Positions 46,467-56,500 of a stretch of 64,000 bases of DNA are shown piece by piece. Positions within the stretch are counted from its first letter, which is position 1, and the number at the start of each line of letters is the position of its first letter. A program made the position numbers and the translations under genes. This stretch comes from Actinomycetales bacterium (lineage in GTDB: Bacteria > Actinomycetota > Actinomycetes > Actinomycetales > Dermatophilaceae): contig JADJTP010000003.1 in the NCBI GenBank assembly GCA_016711095.1, positions 310,001 to 374,000 of the forward strand, read 5' to 3'. Below the pieces are notes generated by a model. The model searched no databases and was not told the origin of the DNA. It saw only the letters and a program-made list of their open reading frames with translations.

Positions 46467-49001
46467 TTAGAGCTTCTCCACAGGCGCATAACGCAACAGC
46501 AGCCGCTTGACCCCGACCGACGCACCGAAGTCGACGTGAGCGAGCGCCCTCTCCCCCTCGCCCTCCAGGCGCAACACCGTGCCGAGCCCGAAGGAGTCGT
46601 GGCTGACCCGATCACCGCCGGCCAGCGCGAGCACCGGACGGTTGCCCGGCGAGCGCACCCCAGGGCGGGCTGCCAGGGCTGCGACGGCTGGCTCTGAGAC
46701 ACGCCGACCGAAGCGAGCGCCGTCGGACGACGCGGCCTCCCGCTCCCACGCGACCAACTCGCTCGGGATCTCGTCGAGGAACCGCGACGCGGGGAAGTAC
46801 TGCGGCTGGCCCCAGGCCGATCGCACCGCCGCGCGCGACAGGTGCAGCCGCTCGCGCGCCCGGGTGATCCCGACATAGGCCAGCCGACGCTCCTCCTCGA
46901 GTTCCTTGGGGTCACCGAGTGACCGAAGGTGCGGGAACGTACCGTCCTCGAGCCCGGTGAGGAAGACGACCGGGAACTCCAGGCCCTTGGCCGTGTGCAA
47001 GGTCATCAGGGTGACCACCCCCCCTGCATGCTCCGGGTCGCCGTCGGCGTCCGGGATCTCGTCGGCATCGGCGACCAGCGAGACCCGCTCGAGGAAGTCC
47101 TCGAGACCGGCCTCCTCACCCGTCTCGGCCCGGACCTCGTCGAACTCCTGAGCGACGGCGACGAGTTCGGCGAGATTCTCGACCCTCGTCTCGTCCTGGG
47201 GGTCCGGACTGGCCCGCAGTTCGCGCAGGTAGCCGCTCTGCTCCAGCACCGCCTCGAGCAGCCCGGCAACCCCCGAACCGCCCTCGAAGACCGTGCGAAG
47301 GTCCTCCAGCAGGCGGGTGAATGCCTCGACGGCCGCGACCGAGCGGGTCGCGATCCCCGGTGCGTCCGCCGCCCGGCCGAGTGCAGCGACAAAGGGGATC
47401 CGCTCGCGGTCGGCGAGCTGAGCCACGCACGCCTCGGCGCGCTCGCCGATGCCCCGGCGGGGAGTGTTGAGGATGCGCCGCAGGTTGACCGCGTCGGTCG
47501 GGTTGGAAATGACCCGCAGATAGGCCAAGGCGTCCTTGACCTCCTTGCGCTCATAGAAGCGGGTGCCGCCCACCACCTTGTAGGGGATCCCGACCCGCAC
47601 GAACACCTCCTCGACCGCGCGACTCTGGGCATTGGTGCGATAGAAGACCGCGACATCCTTGGGCCTGACCCCGTGGTCGTCGCCGAGCCGGTCGATCGAG
47701 CGGGCGATGAACGACGCCTCATCGTGCTCGTTGTCGCCGACGTAGCCGGTGATCGGCGCCCCATCGCCCTGGTCGCTCCACAGACTCTTGGGCCGGCGGT
47801 CCGGGTTGCGGGCGATGACGGCGTTGGCCGCGCGCAGGATCGTCTGAGTCGATCGGTAGTTCTGCTCGAGCAGGATCGTCCGCGCGTCAGGGTAGTCCCG
47901 CTCGAACTCGACGATGTTGCGGATCGAGGCCCCCCGGAAGGCATAGATCGACTGGTCTGCGTCGCCGACGACGACCAACTCGGCCGGCGGCACGGCATAC
48001 TCGCTCGTGTTTTCGCTCGTGTCCTCGCTCGTTGTCCTCACGCCGACTAATGGGCCTGACGACTGCCTCGCTGCGGGCCTCGCTCGTTCCTCACTCGTGT
48101 CCTCGCTCGTTGTCCTCACGCCGACGAGCTCGCGGACGAGTTGATACTGGGCATGGTTCGTGTCCTGGTATTCGTCCACCAGGACGTGTCGGAACCGCCG
48201 CCGATAATGCTCCGCGGCGTCGGGGAAGGCCTGCAGCAGGTGGACCGTCGTCATGATGAGGTCGTCGAAATCCAGCGCGTTGGCCTGGCGGAGCCGGCGC
48301 TGATAGGCGGCATACGCCTCGGCGATCATCCGCTCATGGTGAGTGCCCTGCTCGCCACCGACCCGCCGGGCATAGGTCTCCTCGTCGATGAGCTCGTTCT
48401 TGAGATTGCTCACCTGATGGGAGAACGAACGGGGGGTGTAGCGCTTGGGGTCCAGATCCATGTCGCGCAGCACCATGCCCATGAGTCGCTGGCTGTCGGC
48501 TGCGTCATAGATCGAGAAGCTCGACTTGAGCCCGAGCTTGGCCGACTCGCGCCGCAGGATGCGCACGCAGGCGGCATGGAAGGTCATCACCCACATCGCC
48601 CGGGCCCGGCCCCCGACGAGGTGTTCGACTCGCTCGCGCATCTCGGCCGCCGCCTTGTTGGTGAAGGTGATCGCGAGCACCTGACCGGGCTGCGCGCCTC
48701 GCTCGGCCAGCAGATAGGCGATGCGGTGCGTCAGCACCCGGGTCTTGCCCGAGCCCGCCCCGGCGACGATGAGCAAGGGACTGCCCTCGTGAGTGACGGC
48801 GGCCCGCTGCTGCGGATTGAGCCCGGCGAGGAATCGCTCGGGGTCACCGACGCGGCCCTCCCCCCAGCCCGGCGCGCCGACCCCGCCGACCTGCCAACCC
48901 GCCCGGGCATCGGGTCCGGCCGGGTCGGGGGTCGCTCTGGGCAGGCCGCTCGAAGGCTCCCCGAACCCGGAGAGGCCCAACTCGTCGAAGAGGGTGCCCA
49001 T
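46467..49001 (-). CDS. pcrA: UvrD/PcrA-type DNA helicase with repeat insertion
   Basis: SF1A 3'-5' helicase of 844 residues. Motifs: LNPQQRAAVTHEG, Walker A VAGAGSGKTRVLTHR, TFTNKAAAEMRER, motif II LVDEYQDTNHAQYQLVREL, motif III VVGDADQSIYAFRGA, NYRSTQTIL, TLHTAKGLEFPVVFLTG and VGITRARERL. Between motifs II and III about 40 residues are inserted, containing LVGVRTTSEDTSE twice; a normal PcrA joins these motifs with about ten residues. The C-terminal GDRVSHDSFGLGTVL is the RNA polymerase-binding-type Tudor. ATG 49001 has AGGTGG 8 bases upstream. Confidence 0.92.
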   Translation of the reverse strand: MGTLFDELGLSGFGEPSSGLPRATPDPAGPDARAGWQVGGVGAPGWGEGRVGDPERFLAGLNPQQRAAVTHEGSPLLIVAGAGSGKTRVLTHRIAYLLAERGAQPGQVLAITFTNKAAAEMRERVEHLVGGRARAMWVMTFHAACVRILRRESAKLGLKSSFSIYDAADSQRLMGMVLRDMDLDPKRYTPRSFSHQVSNLKNELIDEETYARRVGGEQGTHHERMIAEAYAAYQRRLRQANALDFDDLIMTTVHLLQAFPDAAEHYRRRFRHVLVDEYQDTNHAQYQLVRELVGVRTTSEDTSEERARPAARQSSGPLVGVRTTSEDTSENTSEYAVPPAELVVVGDADQSIYAFRGASIRNIVEFERDYPDARTILLEQNYRSTQTILRAANAVIARNPDRRPKSLWSDQGDGAPITGYVGDNEHDEASFIARSIDRLGDDHGVRPKDVAVFYRTNAQSRAVEEVFVRVGIPYKVVGGTRFYERKEVKDALAYLRVISNPTDAVNLRRILNTPRRGIGERAEACVAQLADRERIPFVAALGRAADAPGIATRSVAAVEAFTRLLEDLRTVFEGGSGVAGLLEAVLEQSGYLRELRASPDPQDETRVENLAELVAVAQEFDEVRAETGEEAGLEDFLERVSLVADADEIPDADGDPEHAGGVVTLMTLHTAKGLEFPVVFLTGLEDGTFPHLRSLGDPKELEEERRLAYVGITRARERLHLSRAAVRSAWGQPQYFPASRFLDEIPSELVAWEREAASSDGARFGRRVSEPAVAALAARPGVRSPGNRPVLALAGGDRVSHDSFGLGTVLRLEGEGERALAHVDFGASVGVKRLLLRYAPVEKL
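48016..48125. repeat. Exact 32-bp direct repeat inside pcrA
   Basis: 48016-48047 and 48094-48125 are identical over 32 bases and 46 bases apart. Around them the short unit CTCGCTCGT/CTCACTCGT recurs several times. The whole block (about 48000-48126) is in frame and adds about 40 residues to PcrA. Confidence 0.85.
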
Positions 49002-49119
49002 GTCGGCGTCCACCTTATGTCGTCCCCCCGACGGTACCCGTCTCCCGAGCACCCTCGAGCACCCCCGAGCCCCCACCACTGCCTGGCCCATCGCCACGCC
49101 GTCGAAAGCCACGCCGTCG

Positions 49120-49125
49120 TAGGCT
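49120..49125 (+). promoter_or_regulatory. -10 box of leaderless quinone oxidoreductase promoter
   Basis: TAGGCT, 6 bases before ATG 49132. Divergent from pcrA. Confidence 0.45.
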
Positions 49126-49131
49126 CGCGTC

Positions 49132-50136
49132 ATGACCGATGCGCGCGCCCTGAGAGTCACTCGCCCCGGCGGTCCCGAGGTGCTGGCCGTCGAACGGGTC
49201 GAGGTTCCTTCACCGGGCCCCGGCCAGGTCCGAGTGCGGGTGCAGGCCTGCGGCATCAACTTCATCGACGTCTACCAGCGCGAGGGCATCTATCCCGTCC
49301 CTACCCCGTTCACCCCCGGCGTCGAAGGGGCCGGGATCGTCGAGGCAGTCGGCCCCGACACCGACGCGCCCGCGGTGGGCACGCGCGTCGCCCAGGCGAT
49401 GACCCTCGGCTTTGCCGCCGAACTCGCGTTGGCCCCCGCCGCCGTGCTCGTGCCGGTGCCCGATGAGATCACCAGCGAGCAGGCGGCCGCCGCGATGCTG
49501 CAGGGCATGACCGCGCACTTCCTCACGACCAGCACGTATGCCGTGCAGCCCGGCGACGCCGTGCTGGTCCACGCCGCGGCGGGCGGGGTCGGCCAGTGGC
49601 TCGTCCAGTTGTGCGTTGCCGCCGGCGCCACCGTGATCGCCACCGCCGGCTCCCCCGAAAAGCTCGCGATCGCCCGCTCACTGGGGGCATCGCACACGAT
49701 CGACTACACGGCATACGAGCGGCCTGAGCAGTTGGCGGCGGCCGTGCGAGAAGCCACCGGCGGCACGGGTGTCGCGGTGGCTTACGACGGGGTCGGCAGG
49801 TCGACCTTCGACGCGTCCCTGGCCTCGCTGCGTCGGCGGGGGCTGGTGGTGCTTTTCGGTGGGGCGAGCGGGCAGGTGCCGCCCTTGGACCTGCAGCGGC
49901 TCAATGCCGCCGGCTCGGTCTTCGTCACCCGACCGACCCTGGCGCACCACATCGCCGACCGCGAGGAACTCCTGTGGCGGGCTGCTGCAGTCTTCGAGGC
50001 CATCGCCCTCGGGCGGGTGCGGATGCAGATCGGGGCGACCTATCCGCTGGAGGAAGCAGCCGCCGCCTACCGCGTCTTGCAGGGGCGCCAGAGCACGGGC
50101 AAGCTCGTCTTCCAGACCGCTCCGGCGTCGGCCTGA
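49132..50136 (+). CDS. NADPH:quinone reductase-like MDR oxidoreductase
   Basis: Zinc-free medium-chain dehydrogenase of 334 residues. RVTRPGGPEVLAVERVEVPSPGPGQVRV and ACGINFIDVYQREGIYP match quinone oxidoreductase, without zinc cysteines. The NADPH loop is VLVHAAAGGVGQWLVQL. It may reduce quinones or reactive aldehydes. ATG 49132 with a TAGGCT box 6 bases upstream, hence leaderless. Convergent with the small membrane-protein gene. Confidence 0.9.
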   Translation: MTDARALRVTRPGGPEVLAVERVEVPSPGPGQVRVRVQACGINFIDVYQREGIYPVPTPFTPGVEGAGIVEAVGPDTDAPAVGTRVAQAMTLGFAAELALAPAAVLVPVPDEITSEQAAAAMLQGMTAHFLTTSTYAVQPGDAVLVHAAAGGVGQWLVQLCVAAGATVIATAGSPEKLAIARSLGASHTIDYTAYERPEQLAAAVREATGGTGVAVAYDGVGRSTFDASLASLRRRGLVVLFGGASGQVPPLDLQRLNAAGSVFVTRPTLAHHIADREELLWRAAAVFEAIALGRVRMQIGATYPLEEAAAAYRVLQGRQSTGKLVFQTAPASA

Positions 50137-50165
50137 CCGGCGTCGACCTGGCCGGCACCGTCCGC

Positions 50166-50549
50166 TCAGCTGTAGGACCGCCAGAGCACTGCGATTGCGA
50201 CGTTGAGGATTGCCAGGTATGCCGCGACGTCCACGCGAGTGCCCACCCCGCTCGTGGTGCTGCCCCCGCCGGACACCGCGCGGCGTTGGCGCGCGTTCGC
50301 GGTCTCGGTCATCACCAGCACGATGAGGGCGATCAGCAGCTTGACGCCCAGCTTGGCGCGGTTCGGTGGGTCGTCGCGGTCCATCTCGGCGATCGCCATG
50401 AGGATCAAGCCGGTAATGATCTGAACCCGGGCTCCCCAGAGCATCGCCGGCACCAACCGCTTGTCCGAGCGCACCGCGAACCATGCGCCGACGATGGCCG
50501 CCATCCCGAGCAGGTGCACGACGACGACGATCTCGTTGAGCAGCTTCAT
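50166..50549 (-). CDS. Small hypothetical membrane protein
   Basis: Protein of 127 residues with four hydrophobic helices: IVVVVHLLGMAAIVGAWFAV, IITGLILMAIAEM, LGVKLLIALIVLVMTE and AAYLAILNVAIAVLWRS. I recognise no family with confidence; conserved His in the first helix (VVHLLGM) recalls heme- or copper-linked membrane proteins, but this is weak. ATG 50549 is leaderless. Confidence 0.72.
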   Translation of the reverse strand: MKLLNEIVVVVHLLGMAAIVGAWFAVRSDKRLVPAMLWGARVQIITGLILMAIAEMDRDDPPNRAKLGVKLLIALIVLVMTETANARQRRAVSGGGSTTSGVGTRVDVAAYLAILNVAIAVLWRSYS

Positions 50550-50555
50550 GGGCGC

Positions 50556-50575
50556 AGCCTATCCGCCGTTAGCAT
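50556..50575. promoter_or_regulatory. Back-to-back leaderless promoters in a 32-bp divergent gap
   Basis: TAGGCT on the minus strand (50561 down to 50556) lies 6 bases from ATG 50549. TAGCAT on the plus strand (50570-50575) lies 6 bases from ATG 50582. The two boxes are only 8 bases apart, so the -35 regions lie in each other's coding sequence. Confidence 0.5.
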
Positions 50576-50581
50576 CGGCCC

Positions 50582-53500
50582 ATGGAGACGACCGCTCACC
50601 TCGAGGTCGTCAGCTCACCCATCGTCAATCACGCGATGGCGCACAACCGCATCCGCAGTGTCCAGCGTGTCGTCGTCTCCAGCCCCGGTGCTCCGGGCAC
50701 TAGCGCGCTGACCGATCTCGTCATCACCGCCGCGCTCGTCGATGCCCAGGGTGCCGTGCTCACCTACCCGTGGGTGCACCATCTCGACCGGCTTGAGCCT
50801 GGCGGGCGGATCACTCTCGACAACCCCGCCATCGACCTCGATCCCGCCGCGGTCGCCATGATCGAGCAGGAGGTCGATGCCCAGCTCATCGTCGAGGTGA
50901 GCGCGTCGGGGGTCCTCCTCGTCGGCACGCGCAGCTCGGTGCGGGTTCTCGCGGCCCGGCAGTGGCTTGTCGATCCCGACGCCCCCGCCCTCTCGCTCGA
51001 GTTGCTCGCCGCTTTCGTCCAGCCCAACCACCCGGCGTTGGCCGGGCTCGTCGCTCGCGCGGCCACCCTGCTGGAGGCCGAGACGACATCGGGTTCACTC
51101 GCCGTCGCCAACGTCGCCCCCGGACGGGTCGACGCGATCGTCGAGGCGGCCTGCCGCGCCATCCACGAACTCGGCATCTTCTATGCCGAGCCGCCCGCCT
51201 CGTGGGGTTATGGCCAGCAGGTCCGCTCTCCCGGAGACCTCCTTGAACACCGGGTGGGCACCTGTCTGGACACGACAATTCTGTTTGCCTCGCTGCTGGA
51301 GCACATCGGGGTCCACCCGCTTGTCTGGCTGGCCCGGGGGCACGCGTTCCTCGGCTACTGGCGCTCCGAGGACTCCGGGCTGCCCGACGCCGCGAGCCTG
51401 CAGGTTTCGCTCGCCGTCAACGCCGTGGGCCTGGGCCTCATGGGAGTCCTCGAGACGACGATGCTCACCCGCGAGCGGCACCCCCCACGCGACCTGTTCC
51501 GGCGGATCACCCAAGCCCCGAAGGACGCCTACTTCGTCGGTGACCCCGGCGCACTCGTCGGAGTCGTCGACGTGCACATGGCCCGGCTCATGCGGGTGTT
51601 GCCAGTCGCGGCCCGCCGGGTGCGAGACGACGGCGTCGTCGAGGTCGTCGAATACCGTCCACCCGCGGACGCTCCACCCCCAGCCCCGGGTATGCCGCCG
51701 CACGGCATACGGGGACCGGAGCACTCCTCGCTCACCACCGCGGCGGCCCCGGCCGCCCCGGACAGGCCGGAAGCCCCGGAACCTCCGCCCCGGGTGCGGG
51801 CCTGGAAGAGGGCGCTGCTCGATCTGACCTTGCGCAACCGGCTTCTCAACATCGGCCGAGGCGTCACCCAACTGCCGCTGCTCATGCCCGGCGAACAGCT
51901 GGGGCAGCTAGCCGACCATCTGCACGAGCAGCGGCCGGTCACCCTGCGGGCAGCCGACGATCTGGCCGGCGCCCTACTGGGCCGAGAGGTTCGCGACGCC
52001 CATGGGCTGCCCGCCGACGTGCAGCGGGCGATGTTGCGGGACAAGGCCACCGTCTACAGCGCGGTCGACACCGAGACGCACCGACTGCTCCTTGCACGGT
52101 TACGCTTTCGGGCGCGCACTGGCGTGCAGGAGACCGGGGCCAACCCACTCACCCTCACCCTCGGGCGGCTGGACTGGCGTCTCGGCGAGCGTGAACTGTC
52201 TGCGCCGCTGCTGCTCGCGCCGGTGGAAATCAAGGGACTCGTCGCACCGTTCAAGGTCGTCTCCGATGAGACGGGATCGATCACCCTCAACCTCAGCCTC
52301 TTTGAGAAGCTGCGTCTGGAGTTCGGGCTGGTCGTGGCCGGGCTCGACGAGCTGCCGCAGCGGCCCGAGGGTGGCGACGGCTCCGGGGGCGTCGACGTCG
52401 ACGAGGTGATCCGTCGCGTGCGGCAGGCGATCGTCGATGCCGGACTGCCGTTCACCGTCGCGACCGAGGCCCGACTGGCCATCCTCGGCTACACCGGATA
52501 TCTGCTGTGGCGTGACCTGGACGAGCACTGGGAGCATTTCCTGGAGCGTCCGGTCGCCCGCCACCTGGCCCTGACACCGACCGACCGGTTCACAGATCCC
52601 GATGCGCTCCCGGTGGATACGGGCATCGAGTCGCTCGACGGTGTCGTCGCAGCCGCGCCCATCCCGGCCGACGGTTCGCAGGCCCAGGCAATCGCATACG
52701 CCCGCGCCGGGCGCACGTTTGTCTTGGAGGGGCCGCCGGGCACCGGCAAGTCGCAGACGATCACCAACATCCTTGCCGACCAGATCTCCAGCGGGCGCAG
52801 GGTGCTGTTCGTCGCCGAGAAGGGAGCCGCCCTCGACATCGTGCGCCGCCGCCTCGAGGAGGTCGGGCTCCTGCCGTTCGCCCTCGACCTGCACGACGAG
52901 CACGCCCGACCCGCACAGGTCCGCGAGCGGTTGCGCCACGCCCTGGCGCAACTGCCTCGGGCGGACGACGAAGGCCATCGCGCGGCCTCCTCGGATGTCG
53001 CCTCATCGGCCCGCGCCCTCGACTCCTACGCCACCCGCCTGCACCAATCCAACGCCGCCGACCTTTCGGCCTATGCCGCGCACACCCAGTTGCTCGCCCA
53101 GGGTGACGGCCCGTCCGTCGACGTGGCCCCCGCGACCGTCTCCGGCCACGCGGGCGACGGGCTCGACCCGGCGGCTTGCCGGCGAGCCGTCGTCAACGCC
53201 ACGTCCCTGCTTGCCGGGCTTGGCCCGAGAGCGTGCAGCGCGTGGGGATTTGCCCGATCCCTGCCGACGGACCTCGTGCGCTTCACCGCGCTCGTCGCGG
53301 CCGCCGACGCTGAGACTGCCGAGGTATTGGCTCGACTGGGCGGCTGCCACAAGGTGCACCGTGCGGCGCTCGGCCACGCCCGAACCCCTGTCGATCTCGA
53401 ACGCGGAGCCTGGCTGCTGTGCGACCGCGCAGCTCCCCCCCTGGTCGTCGACGAGATGGCGACCCGGCGTTGGCGCGAGACCCGCCAAGAGCTGACCGCT

Positions 53501-56500
53501 CGGCTGCAGCGGCTGCGCGAAGCGCCGGTGCTCGCGGTCTGTGGGCCGCCCGTGCTCGAGGTGCCGATCGAGCCGGTGCGTCAGGCGGTCCGCGAGGCGG
53601 CGTCATCGTTCTTCATTGGCCGCAAGGGGCGGCTCCTCGCAGCTGCAGCGCCGGTGTTGGCACACGCCTGGCCCGGCGTCGACGTCCGCCCCGCGACGGT
53701 CCCGGTCCTCGTCGAGCAGGTCGCCGCAGTGTCCGGCGAGGCGGCATCCCTGGCCGGTGCCTGGCGGGCGGTGCCGGGCCTCGGCGCTCTTGTTGCCGGC
53801 ATCAACCTGCTTGCCCCTGAGGGCGAGCAGGCTCTGGAAGGCCTGCTCGCCGGACTTGACCGTGACGCGTCCTTGCACGGCGCGCTGCGTGAGCCGCAGG
53901 CATCGGCGGTCCGCGCCGCCCGGACCCAGGCCGGCTCCCTTGTGGACGACGTGTATGCCGCCGCGCAACGTGCCGCGGCAGCGGTCGCGGCGGTGTTTAT
54001 CGCCACCGGCGGCGACGACGCCGACATCACCCGCTGGGCGCAGACCCCCGGATTGCTCGCCGCCTGGTCGAATGGACAGGCGCTGCGCACCGCCGATTCC
54101 GGATCCTTCGCCCTGTTGCGCCGGTGGGTCGAGGCGGTCGAGGTGCTCACCCCGATCGAGGCCGGCGGGTTGCCGACGGCTCGCTGGTCCATCTTGTCCG
54201 GCCTGGTGCCGGCCGCCGATGCCGCCGCTGCCCTCGACCGGGGGATCGCCCAGGCGAGCTTGCGCGAGCGGCTCGATACCGGCGGGCTGCTCGCCTTCGA
54301 CGCCCAGGCCCATGAACGGGTCGTCGCGCGGTTCGTCGACTCCTCGTCGGTCGTCCGAGAAGAGTTGAAGGGTGTCCTGGCCGCGCGGGTGGTGCGCGGA
54401 CGACCCTTCCAGCCTGGGGCGCTGTTCGGCACGGTGGCTGCCTTCGAGCGCGAGGTGAGCCGCACGCGCGGGGGGCTGTCGGTGCGCCAACTCGTCCAGC
54501 GCTATGGGGAGGTCATCGGCGAGCTGACCCCCTGCATGCTCGTCAGCCCCGACTCGCTCGCCCGCTTCGTCCCCCCCGGAGCCATCGACTTCGACCTCGT
54601 CGTCTTCGACGAGGCGTCCCAGATCACCGTGCCCGACGCCATCGGAGCGCTCGGGCGGGCCCGGTCCGCAGTCGTCGCCGGCGACTCCAAGCAACTTCCG
54701 CCGACGAGCTTCGGCGAGCTCGCGGACACCGAGCCGGACACCGACGAGGACGCCGACTTCCTGCTCGTGCCTGACGAGGAGTCGATCCTGTCCGAGCTCG
54801 TCCACGCCGGTGTCGAGCGCCTCTGGCTGTCCTGGCACTACCGCAGCCAAGACGAGTCGCTCATCGCCTTCAGCAACGGCCGCTACTACCAGGATCGGCT
54901 CTCGTCGTTCCCAGCCTTCGCCGGACAACTCACCGACACCGGGCTGTCGTTCACTCGCGTCGACGGCGCCTTCCACCGAAGTGCGGCCAGCGCCTCACGG
55001 TCGGCGCGGTCCGACGCCGGAGCGCTGCGCACCAACCCCATCGAGGCCGCCGCCGTGGTCGCCGAGGTGTTGCGCCGGTGGGAGGCCGGGCAGCGGTCGA
55101 TCGGCGTCGTCACCTTCAACCTGCAGCAACGCACCCTCATCGAGAAATTGCTGTGGGACAGCGGGATCCAGTCGATCGCCGAGAGCCTGGCCCAAGGCAA
55201 GGACGGGCTCTTCGTCAAGAACCTCGAGAACGTCCAGGGCGACGAGCGTGACGTCATCCTCTTCTCCACCGGTTTCGCCAAGACCGCGACCGGCACCCTT
55301 CCGCTCAACTTCGGTCCGCTCAACCGAGCCGGCGGTGAGCGCCGACTCAACGTCGCCATCACCCGCGCCCGTCAGCGCGTCATGGTGTTCAGCTCCTTCG
55401 AGCCCGAAGATCTGCGCGTCGAGCAGACCTCGTCGGTCGGCCTTCACCATCTGCGCGACTACCTCGAGGTCGCCAAATACGGCGTCCGTGCCCGGTCGGC
55501 CAGCCCCCACGAACTGCCGACCGGTCCGAGCATGGACTTCGGCCCTGACTCCGGCCAGCGCGTCCGGGTGGACTCCCCCGACCGGCACCGCGACCAGATC
55601 GCCCAGGCCTTGCGAGCGGCGGGCCTGAGCGTCCAGAGCGCCCTCGGATTGTCGGACTTCAAGATCGACCTCGCGGTCGGTCCCCCCGGGCACCCGCCAT
55701 GCCTGGCGATCCTGCTGGACAATCCCGTCTGGGCGGGGCGCCGGACCACCCATGATCGAGACGGCCTCCCCGCGCTCGTCCTGCACGACGTCATGGGGTG
55801 GCCGATGGTGCGCAGGATCTGGCTGCCGCAGTGGCTCAACGACCCCGACGCGGTCATCGCCGCCGTCCGCGAAGACGCGGCGCTAGCCTCCCGCACCCCG
55901 CGGCGTTCAGCCCAGCGGACCGTCGTATCTGCGTATGCCGCCTCGCCGGGCGCGCCTGCGGACGGCGTCCTCGAGGACCGCGCAAACCCCCAGGACAGCG
56001 CCAACCCCCAGGACACCTCGAACCCCCAGGAGGGCGATCCGGGTCCCGAGCGAGAGCGGCGCCCAGAGCCGACTGCGGGCCCTGCTGAGCCGCCCGGATC
56101 AGAGCCCTACGTGCCCTTCCTTCCCCGCCGGCTCGGCGGCGTCGGCATCCTCGACGGCCTGAATTCCGGCTCGACTCGTTCGGCGCAACTCATCGCCGAG
56201 ACCATCGGGCGGATCGTCGAGCAGGAGGGGCCGGTGAGCATGACGCGCGCCATGGTGCTCACGGTCCGTAGTTACGGCCTGACCCGCCTGGCGCCGCACC
56301 GGGTCGCAGCCATGCGGGCAGTCATCCCCGTCGATCTGCGCCGAGACCCGGAGGAGGGATTCCTGTGGCCGCACCATCGAGACCCGTTGCGGTGGCATGG
56401 ATTCCGAACCTGGGAGGGCGCCCTCAGCGAGCGACCCCTGGATGAGATCGCGCTGCGTGAGTTGGCCAACGCGCATGCCGTGATCGCCCGCGCGGCGATG

